A stretch of DNA of 64,000 bases, from assembly GCA_903789535.1 (NCBI GenBank), contig CAIFES010000001.1:310001-374000 (forward strand), read 5' to 3'. The notes under the pieces were generated by a model. That model saw nothing but the letters and a program-made list of their open reading frames with translations, had not been told where the DNA came from and did not search any database. How positions within the stretch are numbered: the first letter of the stretch is position 1; the number at the start of each line of letters is the position of its first letter. The position numbers and the translations under genes are program-made. The stretch is from an uncultured Aeriscardovia sp. (GTDB lineage: Bacteria > Actinomycetota > Actinomycetes > Actinomycetales > Bifidobacteriaceae). Positions 57,486 to 64,000 of this stretch are shown one piece after another.

Positions 57486-58453
57486 CGTGCGCTCCTTCCA
57501 GCATTCGTGCCACTTTGTGCAGAAGACGGAGTCCCCCGGTCCGGCATCTGACCGGCATCCGCTGATGCAGCAGTCGTCCCTGCAGCTGTTCCGGTACTAC
57601 CTACAGCCTTGGAGACGGCCCCGGTGATGTCCGTCAGCGTGCTGTTCTCAAGCCGCAGCAGCCGGTCCTCCAGACCGTCGGAGGCGCGGTGACGCACACG
57701 GACCACGGCCATGCCGGCCTGTGCCGCCTCGGCGATGAGCTTTTCAATCTGGGCGTCCGAGGCGTCGTCGAGCGCGGCGTCCACCTCGTCGGCCAGCAGC
57801 ACGCGCGGGCGGGTCAGCAGTGTGCGCAGCAGTGCGACGCGGGCGTACTGGCCGCCGGAGACGTCATGCACGGGGCGGTCGAGGCTGATGTCGGCGAGGC
57901 CGGCGCGGTCGAGCGCCTGGCGCAGCTCGTCGTCGGTGGGTCGGGCGGCCCCGGCATCGTCCTTGCGCACGGCGAGCGTCCACGGGAAGAGCAAGGTCTC
58001 ACGGATCGTCTCGCCCATGAGCACAGGCCGCTGGTTCACATAGGCCACCCGCAGACGCCACTGCTGCGGGTTCATCGTGGTCGAGTCCGTGCCGTCCAGG
58101 CTCATGCGGGCGCTGCCGCCCGGGTTGAGCCGGGCAATGGTGGTCAGGAGCGTTGATTTTCCACAGCCGGACGGACCGGTGATGTCGGTGATATGTCCGC
58201 CGATGATGTCGAGATTGATCCCCTCGAAAATGGTGCGAGTGCCGCCGTCATCCGCCGGCACGACGCATCGCGCGTCGCGCACGGACAGTGTGACTGCTGA
58301 TGATCCGGCCGGAACAGCGCATTCGGAAGAGTGCACAGACGAGAAGTGGGCAGTGCCCGACCGGGATACATCCGCGCGAGATGCAGGCGATGAGGATGAC
58401 AGTGACGACGGCGCTGTCGTCGCAGTACCGTCCGGTTCTTGTGTGAATGTCAT
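57482..58453 (-). CDS. fetA: ABC exporter ATPase, FetA family
   Basis: ATPase partner of the downstream permease. It has 323 residues, about 100 more than FetA of E. coli, from an N-terminal Ser/Thr-rich 55 and a C-terminal Gly/Ala/Thr-rich 50. Walker A is GPSGCGKSTLL (about 97), the Q-loop is VNQRPVL, the signature is VSGGQYARVALLRTLL and Walker B is RVLLADEVDAAL. AAAGG lies eight nt before the ATG. The fetB gene follows with a four-nt overlap. Upstream lies a repeat-bearing spacer. Confidence 0.85.
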   Translation of the reverse strand: MTFTQEPDGTATTAPSSLSSSSPASRADVSRSGTAHFSSVHSSECAVPAGSSAVTLSVRDARCVVPADDGGTRTIFEGINLDIIGGHITDITGPSGCGKSTLLTTIARLNPGGSARMSLDGTDSTTMNPQQWRLRVAYVNQRPVLMGETIRETLLFPWTLAVRKDDAGAARPTDDELRQALDRAGLADISLDRPVHDVSGGQYARVALLRTLLTRPRVLLADEVDAALDDASDAQIEKLIAEAAQAGMAVVRVRHRASDGLEDRLLRLENSTLTDITGAVSKAVGSTGTAAGTTAASADAGQMPDRGTPSSAQSGTNAGRSAR

Positions 58454-58571
58454 GATTCGGACCTTTGATCGTGGTTCTTCTCTATTATCGCCTTTTCGGT
58501 ACCTCGGCCGTCCCTTCGAAATCTTTTTGGCCTATCAGCGTTTCGTGGACCGGTTTAGGCGAGAGAAAGAC

Positions 58572-58769
58572 TCTATTCACGCCCGGTGGGGCAGATTCAG
58601 ACTCTGCGAAAGTTCTATTCACACTCAGTGGGGTGGACGCTTTCGGTCACCGCGTCACAGACCCGCGCAACGATGGTGAGTCAGACGGATATCTCAACCA
58701 CGAGCCGCCCCAACGAACGCAGATAAATCCCTCCGCAACCGCAAATCCACCCCATTGAACGCAGATACA
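58572..58769. repeat. Two pairs of 42-bp repeats in opposite orientation
   Basis: Plus-strand units start at 58572 and 58614, and minus-strand units end near 58769 and 58727 (core 58743-58768 and 58701-58726). Within each pair the period is 42 nt. All four share a 20-nt core that ends in TGGGG, then YRGATT or a close variant, and differ mostly by transitions. The arrangement is forward-forward-reverse-reverse in the 372-nt gene-free spacer between fetA and the acetyltransferase gene. Confidence 0.65.
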
Positions 58770-58825
58770 GCTCTTCGCGCAAAGGATGGACCGGCGAAGC
58801 CTGCGTACGGACGCGGTTGACAGTG

Positions 58826-59476
58826 TCACGCCTGCTGGTCGGCGTCGTAGCGCTTGCCCAGCACGAGCAGATCGCACGGCTCGCCGTCGAGGACAGCGAC
58901 ACGCGGGTAGTGCCCCCACTGCTCGTAGCCGAACTTCGTAAACAGCGCGCGGCTTGCCGCATTGCGGGCGAACACACGCGAGATGACGGCGGTTATGCCG
59001 AGCCGCGCCAATTGGCTTTCCACGAAAGACATGGCGGCGGAGCCGATGCCATGGCCGACCGCCTTCTGGTCGAGGTAGATGCTGATCTCGGCCGTGTGGT
59101 CGTAGGCGGGACGGTCGCTGTACTGCTCGAGCGAGACCCAGCCGAGGATTGAACTACCATCGCTGGCAATGTTCCCGGCATTCCCATCATCAGCAGGGGC
59201 ATTGTCATGACCGTCCTGGCCGTTTCCGGCACCGGCGGCGCTGGTTGCGGGAGCGGCGGCTGTAGGATTGACGCCCGTTGCCGAGGCGGTATCCGCCGCC
59301 GCGAGGATCAGCCAGATTGGGTGGCGGTCATCGAACTGGTCGAACCACCCGGCACGCTGCTCGGGCGTGAAAGTATGGAGATCGGCGGTCGAGGTGCGGG
59401 TGAGGATCGCCTCGTTGTAGATGTGGACGATGGCCGGTAGATCGGCGCGCGTGGCACGGACGAAATCGTATTTCAT
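58826..59476 (-). CDS. GNAT acetyltransferase (phosphinothricin acetyltransferase-like) with internal low-complexity insert
   Basis: Acetylates a small amine, possibly an amino-acid analogue. It has 216 residues. MKYDFVRATRADLPAIVHIYNEAI is the typical start of Pat/Bar/YwnH-like enzymes. EISIYLDQKAVGHGIGSAAM is the acetyl-CoA loop and RNAASRALFTKFGYEQWGHY the end of the fold. About 45 Ala/Gly/Asp/Asn-rich residues are inserted between strands near residues 62-108. The start at 59476 is supported by TATCAT exactly seven nt upstream. ATG 59485 overlaps that box. Confidence 0.85.
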   Translation of the reverse strand: MKYDFVRATRADLPAIVHIYNEAILTRTSTADLHTFTPEQRAGWFDQFDDRHPIWLILAAADTASATGVNPTAAAPATSAAGAGNGQDGHDNAPADDGNAGNIASDGSSILGWVSLEQYSDRPAYDHTAEISIYLDQKAVGHGIGSAAMSFVESQLARLGITAVISRVFARNAASRALFTKFGYEQWGHYPRVAVLDGEPCDLLVLGKRYDADQQA

Positions 59477-59483
59477 ACGCCAC

Positions 59484-59489
59484 ATGATA
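59484..59489 (-). promoter_or_regulatory. -10 box of the acetyltransferase gene (leaderless type)
   Basis: TATCAT on the minus strand, seven nt before ATG 59476. Its last three bases are shared with the upstream ATG 59485, which it argues against as a start. Confidence 0.45.
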
Positions 59490-59631
59490 GAAGCCCGCCC
59501 ATGATGAGGGCGGGTAATCTTCCGATGCGATTGGCTCCACAGGAATGAAAGGACTCGTGCAGCGCAACTAGTGGATCCGGCCGATGCTGCCGAGATCCGG
59601 CATGGTCAGAATAAATCGACCAGCAAAACAA

Positions 59632-59683
59632 AACCGCGTCCCCGCCGTCCCGCCCGAAAGCGGCAGACGGCAGGAACGCGGTT
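59632..59683 (-). terminator. Rho-independent terminator of the amylopullulanase gene
   Basis: On the minus strand AACCGCGT and GCCGTC pair with matching segments across an imperfect stem of about 20 bp, followed by TTTTGTTTTGC. It lies about 120 nt past the gene's stop. Together with the repeats at 59771-59805 it accounts for much of the 320-nt gene-free space. Confidence 0.8.
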
Positions 59684-59770
59684 GGTCAGGCTGTCAGACA
59701 CCTCGTCAGTCAGATACCCAGACCAACTTGGACACCCGCTCAGGGCATTCAGGCGGCCCGAATATTCGAA

Positions 59771-59821
59771 CTCACCAGATCTCTGAGCTCACCTGATATC
59801 TGCGCTCACCGGGCGTCAGAA
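59771..59821. repeat. 17-bp degenerate tandem repeat at the amylopullulanase stop
   Basis: Units beginning CTCACC occur at 59771, 59788 and 59805, exactly 17 bp apart. The first two read CTCACCAGATCTCTGAG and CTCACCTGATATCTGCG. The third overlaps the stop codon of the gene. Confidence 0.55.
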
Positions 59822-62800
59822 CCGTTGGCAGCCTGATTGCCAGACTTCCTGCGGTGAATCGAGACGGCCACAGCGATCGCGGCGGCGACGAGCAGCGTGA
59901 CAGCGGCGGCGATGCCGACGATGCGCACGCTGGCGCCTGTGCTGGCAAGCGGGTTGACCGCGCCCTTCTTCGACGAGGCGGACGTGCTGTCGTTCGTCTT
60001 CTTCGAGCCGTTGGTGCCCTTGCTGCCGGCAGTGCCCTTGTCACCGGCGTGGCCGGACTGGCCGGACTCACCCGGCTTGGCCGGCGTGAGCGGCGTCCAC
60101 GGGATGGACGTGCCCGGCTTGGCCGGCTTGCTCGGCTGCAACGGCGTCCACGGCGTGGTGGAGACAGTCTGCAGCACGGTGGCCGACATCGCCGGGGCGA
60201 GCGCCTCGGAGGAGGTCTTCGCCGCACGGCGCGTGAGCCGGCGCAGCGCCCGCGCCACCGCGGAGGTGGAGCGGATGGTCAGCGTCTGGGCGTCGGACTT
60301 GCCGAACACCTTGCCGTTGCGCACGAGCACGGAGTAGGTGCCCGCCGGGATGCCCCTGACGGAGTCGACGTCCTTGCTGCCGGCGTTGAGGATGATGATC
60401 GTCTTCTTGGACGAATCCGACGGATCCGCCAGACTGAGGGCGACCACGCCATCGGACTTCTGGAGGACCGTCGCGTTCTTGACGATGTCCGCATAGCTGG
60501 TCATGCGCAGCGCAGGGATGGACTGGCGCAGCCGGAGCAGCGCGGACGTGTAGTCCTCGGTGCTCTTGTTGTCCGTCTCCAGATCCCAGTTGATGTCGTT
60601 GACCGTATCGGAGGCATTGTAGCTGTTTCCATTGCCGCCCTTGGTGCGGCCGAAGGACTGGCCGATCTGGATGAACGGCATGCCCTGGGCGAGCGCGACC
60701 ACGGAGTTGGACAGGCGCACGGCCTTCATCACCTGGGCCTTCTGGTCGGCAGTGAGTGCCGGCATGTCCTCGTTCTTCGGGTCACCGAACATGCTGATCG
60801 CGAGCGTGTCGTAGAGCGTGCGGTTGTCGTGCGCCTCGACGTACTGGAGCAGCTGGCCCGGTGTGACGTAATGCTTCTTCTGACTCACATCTCCGCAGGC
60901 ATCGCCCTTCTTGGTCGAGTCCGAGAGGCAGGCGAGCATGTCGCGCGCGATGTCGGCCTCGTTGTTCTTGCCGCTGACGAAGCCCTTGCCATGGGCGTCG
61001 AACACGGAGCCCTTGACGTCGTCGCGCAGGGCGTCGTCGAAGAAGCTGGCACCCGGCACCTTGTCAGCGTGCTGCTGGTCGGAGAGCGTCGACGCGTCCG
61101 CGCCGGTCGCCATGGTCCAGCCCTCGCCATACATGAGGATGCCCTTGTCGATGCCGTCGAGCGAGGCCCTCACCTTGTTCATGGTGGTCTGGTCGAGCAG
61201 GCCCATCAGATCAAAGCGGAAGCCATCGAGGTTGTAGTTCTTCGCCCAGTAGGTGACGGAGTCGACGATGTACTTGCGGGCCATGCCGCGCTCGGAGGCC
61301 ACGTCGTTGCCGCAGCCGGAGCCGTTGGTCAGCGCGCCGTTGGCGTCATAGCGGAAGTAGTAGCCCGGCACGGTCAGCCCCAGCGCCTGCTTGCTCGCGT
61401 CGTAGACATGGTTGTAGACCACGTCCATGTTCACGCGCAGGCCGGCCTTGTGCAGGCCGTCGACCATCTGCTTCATCTCGATGATGCGGATGGCGGGGTT
61501 GGTGGCATCGGAGGAGTACCAGCCCTCCGGCACGTTGTAGTTCTTCGGGTCGTAGCCCCAGTTGTACTGGTCGGCATCCGGCTTGGACTCGTCGACGGAG
61601 GAGAACTGGTACATCGGCATGAACTGCACGTGCGTGACGCCCGACTTCTTGAGGTAATCGAGGCCCGTGGGCAGGCCGGCCTTGTTCTTCGTGCCCTTCT
61701 CGATGACGCCGAGGAACTTGCCCCGGTTCTTCACCGAGACGCCGGAGGTGGCGCTGTTGGTCAGATCGCGCACGGAGGTCTCACCGATCACCGCGGCGGT
61801 CGGGCCGCCGGTGAAGCTCGCCATACGGTTGAAGTCCTTGATGCTCGTCTCCTGCGGGGAGAGCACCACGGACCGCTCGCCGTTGACGACTGCGGCGGTG
61901 GCGTACGGATCCGGCGAATGGTTGCTCGTGCCATCGGCGAAGTCGAGCGTGAAGTCGTAGGCGGTGTCCTTGATATCGCCGTCGAGCGTGACGGTCCACA
62001 GACCGAGCTCGCCGGCCTTCGTGCCGCGGGTCATCGTGTACGACTTCTTCAGCTTCGCGTCGGCAGAGCGGTCGGAGACGTAGGTGTTGAGGCTCACCTT
62101 CGCCGCCGTGGGCGCCCAGAGACGGAACTGCGTGGAGCCGGCCGAGTACTGCGGGCCGAGCTTGCCGTCATAGTCGTACTTCTTGTCGAAGGCGGCCGTG
62201 CGCACGAGCGGGGTCATATTGACGTTGATCTTCTTGGTGCCATAGCCCTTGACGGCCACGCTCACCAGCTTGGACGGATCGAGGTCGTCCGTGGTGGTGA
62301 TGGTCAGCTTCGCGCCGTCGGCGGTGACCGACTTGACGTCCGCACCCTCGAGGATGACGGCGGAGGCCGGGTCGGCCGAGGAAAGCGGCGAGCTGAGCGT
62401 CACCGAGATGGTGCGCATGCCCGTGGCCGAGGCCGAGCGGACCTGATGGCCGAAGTTGATGACGGACCCGTTCGCATAGAGGATCGGGTCGTTCTTGGAA
62501 TCGCGCTGCGAGGAGGAGATCCAGACCTCTGCCACAGCCTCTCCTTTCTCAGGATCGGTCACATGAATGGCGCTGGAGGGGATGGCGAGGTTGTCCTGGC
62601 CGTCCTTGCCCTTCCAGCTGTCACCGCCGTTGCGCAGGATGATGCTCGAACCGGTGATGTTGTCACCGGTCTCCGTGTACTTGGCGATGACGCCGAAGCT
62701 ATCATGCGAGTCGAACTTGGAGGCGGTGCCGTCGGCGCTGGCGTTCCAGTGCCACAGGTCCCAGTCGGCGTAATCGGCGTCGGCACGGTTGTAATGCACC

Positions 62801-64000
62801 GTCACGTCCAGCTTCTTGATGGCGATGGACGAGGGGATGGCGGTCGGCGTGGCGTCCTTGTCGGCCTCGTTCGTGCCGTCGATCCACACGGTGGCCGAGC
62901 CGTTGCTCGCGTCAAGGTGACGGTCGCCTCCGAACTTGTCCCAGTTCGGGGTGGTGACGATCATGCCGAGCTTGCCGCTGTCATAGGCGCCCGGCAGGGT
63001 GAGCGTGACGACCTTGCCCCACGAGTCGGAGCCGGTGAAGGCGTGGTGCTCGCCGGCGAGCGAGCCGCCGTCCTTCTTGTCGCCCCACACGTAGACGCCA
63101 CGGGTGTCGGAGGCATTTTGCGGCTTGTAGTGCACGGTGAGGGTGGTGGTCGGCTTGTACTCGATCGGGCACGGGTTGCCCAGGCTGGACTTGTGGTCCT
63201 TGACGGTCACAAACGAGCCGGAGAGCACATAGTTCTTGGAATCGGATCCGTCGAGATGGTCCCAGCTGTTGTTGCCGTCGTTGAAGACGGCCTCGATGCT
63301 GGCGGCATGCTGGTTGTCGACGTCGGCGGAGACGTATCCGTCGCACGCCGGATTCATCTTCACGCCGGGGGCGGTGGTCCAGGTGCCGTTCACACCATAG
63401 TGGATGTAGGCGGTCTTCTGGCCCTGCGGCAGCTTGTAGTAGACGGTGGTCGTGCCATCGGTCTGGTCGTTGTCGGGCACGGTGACCTTGAAGTCCGGAT
63501 CGGTGGGATCCGACTTCTGGGTGCCTTTCCACGAGCCCTTGGTGGCGCCGGCGTAGAAGGCGAGCGCCGCCTGCGGCTCGAGGGTGACCTCGGCCTTGCC
63601 GCCCGAGACGGTGACCGTGTTGGAGCAGTCACCGGCTGAGTAGACATCGCAGTACTGGCCGTCAGGAAGCTGGGTGGTGAGCGTCACCTTCTGCGCGGTG
63701 GCGTTGTTGTTGAGGGCGAAGGTGCCCTTATTGCCGCGGTTGAAGGCGATGACGCCGTTTGCCGGGTTCTGCCAGTCGGCCACCTTCGTACCGTTGACAG
63801 CATTGTGGAAGCCGACCATGCCGCGCACGCTGGTCCAGCGCTCGAGGCAGGTCCAGCCGGTCTTGGCGCTCTGCGTCGGGCAGACGGTGTCCGGCACGGA
63901 GGTGTCGGTCGCCCCCGGCGCGCCGTCATCATGGTTGTTCACGTCGTAGCCGGAGTAGATGCGCGCCTGGCCGTAGTCATCGGCGAGGGTGAAGGCGGTC
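59806..64000 (-). CDS. apuB: Cell-wall-anchored bifunctional amylopullulanase, N-terminal part beyond the edge
   Basis: Degrades starch and pullulan at the cell surface. The 1397 residues in the window begin inside the end of an alpha-amylase GH13 barrel (GYDVNNHDDGAP, then RWTSVRGMVGFHNAVNGT). A CBM25-like module (VYYKLPQGQKTAYIHYGVNGTW, about 175-270) and two CBM41-like modules (LTVHYKPQNASDTRGVYVWG, and VTVHYNRADADYADWDLWHW) follow. Next comes a pullulanase GH13_14 domain with YNWGYDPKNYNVPEG (about 813), nucleophile in GFRFDLMG (about 930), acid/base in YGEGW (about 959) and EAHDNRT (about 1056). The C-terminus has a Thr/Pro/Gly/Lys linker, the sortase signal LASTG (about 1353), a membrane segment and a basic tail. 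It matches the B. breve ApuB layout. Confidence 0.92.
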   Translation of the reverse strand, partial: TAFTLADDYGQARIYSGYDVNNHDDGAPGATDTSVPDTVCPTQSAKTGWTCLERWTSVRGMVGFHNAVNGTKVADWQNPANGVIAFNRGNKGTFALNNNATAQKVTLTTQLPDGQYCDVYSAGDCSNTVTVSGGKAEVTLEPQAALAFYAGATKGSWKGTQKSDPTDPDFKVTVPDNDQTDGTTTVYYKLPQGQKTAYIHYGVNGTWTTAPGVKMNPACDGYVSADVDNQHAASIEAVFNDGNNSWDHLDGSDSKNYVLSGSFVTVKDHKSSLGNPCPIEYKPTTTLTVHYKPQNASDTRGVYVWGDKKDGGSLAGEHHAFTGSDSWGKVVTLTLPGAYDSGKLGMIVTTPNWDKFGGDRHLDASNGSATVWIDGTNEADKDATPTAIPSSIAIKKLDVTVHYNRADADYADWDLWHWNASADGTASKFDSHDSFGVIAKYTETGDNITGSSIILRNGGDSWKGKDGQDNLAIPSSAIHVTDPEKGEAVAEVWISSSQRDSKNDPILYANGSVINFGHQVRSASATGMRTISVTLSSPLSSADPASAVILEGADVKSVTADGAKLTITTTDDLDPSKLVSVAVKGYGTKKINVNMTPLVRTAAFDKKYDYDGKLGPQYSAGSTQFRLWAPTAAKVSLNTYVSDRSADAKLKKSYTMTRGTKAGELGLWTVTLDGDIKDTAYDFTLDFADGTSNHSPDPYATAAVVNGERSVVLSPQETSIKDFNRMASFTGGPTAAVIGETSVRDLTNSATSGVSVKNRGKFLGVIEKGTKNKAGLPTGLDYLKKSGVTHVQFMPMYQFSSVDESKPDADQYNWGYDPKNYNVPEGWYSSDATNPAIRIIEMKQMVDGLHKAGLRVNMDVVYNHVYDASKQALGLTVPGYYFRYDANGALTNGSGCGNDVASERGMARKYIVDSVTYWAKNYNLDGFRFDLMGLLDQTTMNKVRASLDGIDKGILMYGEGWTMATGADASTLSDQQHADKVPGASFFDDALRDDVKGSVFDAHGKGFVSGKNNEADIARDMLACLSDSTKKGDACGDVSQKKHYVTPGQLLQYVEAHDNRTLYDTLAISMFGDPKNEDMPALTADQKAQVMKAVRLSNSVVALAQGMPFIQIGQSFGRTKGGNGNSYNASDTVNDINWDLETDNKSTEDYTSALLRLRQSIPALRMTSYADIVKNATVLQKSDGVVALSLADPSDSSKKTIIILNAGSKDVDSVRGIPAGTYSVLVRNGKVFGKSDAQTLTIRSTSAVARALRRLTRRAAKTSSEALAPAMSATVLQTVSTTPWTPLQPSKPAKPGTSIPWTPLTPAKPGESGQSGHAGDKGTAGSKGTNGSKKTNDSTSASSKKGAVNPLASTGASVRIVGIAAAVTLLVAAAIAVAVSIHRRKSGNQAANGSDAR

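Noticed and set aside
58560..58770. CRISPR array
   Set aside because: Only two degenerate units per strand, opposite orientations, no conserved palindromic repeat or unique spacers, and no cas genes.

Overview
The window reads as ordinary chromosome of a high-G+C Gram-positive bacterium of the genus Bifidobacterium. Indicators are the Leloir galT-galK pair with a DeoR-type regulator, an araBDA operon under a LacI regulator, a galactoside ABC transporter with a GH42 beta-galactosidase and its LacI regulator, a cell-wall-anchored amylopullulanase, the actinobacterial rplS-lepB-rnhB and DUF2469 neighbourhood, and gatCAB. No species can be named from the sequence alone. I saw no tRNA, rRNA, CRISPR array, insertion sequence or prophage. 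Most genes lie on the minus strand.

Layout. 1-3.1 kb: galK (cut by the left edge), galT and a DeoR regulator with a long basic tail. 3.3-10 kb: class A penicillin-binding protein, pyrD, trmB, and an aldo/keto reductase overlapping a membrane-anchored HNH nuclease. 10-15.5 kb: araA, araD, araB and a LacI regulator. 15.6-28 kb: rnhB, lepB, rplS, an FAD oxidoreductase, DUF2469, an acetyltransferase with a disordered tail, gatBAC, a SpoU methyltransferase, a phosphoribosyltransferase-like protein and rmuC. 28-35 kb: galactoside transporter, GH42 enzyme and divergent LacI regulator. 35-46.5 kb: oligopeptidase B, gcvH, a MalY/PatB aminotransferase, a CopB-type copper ATPase, a second HNH nuclease, an alpha/beta hydrolase, a NUDIX-like protein, thioredoxin and an Rpf-like cell-wall enzyme. 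46.5-59.5 kb: NCS2 purine permease, two MFS transporters, a TMEM175-type channel, a flavodoxin-fold reductase, a methyltransferase, a FetAB-like ABC exporter and an acetyltransferase. The right edge holds most of an amylopullulanase whose N-terminus lies outside the window.

How the genes fit together. Three carbohydrate modules (starch/pullulan, galactosides, arabinose) feed the Leloir and bifid-shunt pathways. Each module with a promoter in the window has a recognisable operator: a 10-bp-phased TGTTC array before galT, TGTGAACGTTCACA before araB, and paired GTTAACGTTAAC-type sites before the galactoside operon.

The least expected signals are regulatory. (1) Three unrelated minus-strand promoters (aldo/keto reductase, acetyltransferase, gcvH) share AGTTWTCCACA, a DnaA-box-like 11-mer, exactly 36-37 nt upstream of a TANNNT -10 box. 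(2) Eight genes have a -10 box 6-7 nt before the ATG and no Shine-Dalgarno, so they probably make leaderless mRNAs. (3) Intergenic spaces repeatedly carry degenerate 15-42-bp tandem repeats, and several proteins end in repeat-like tails.
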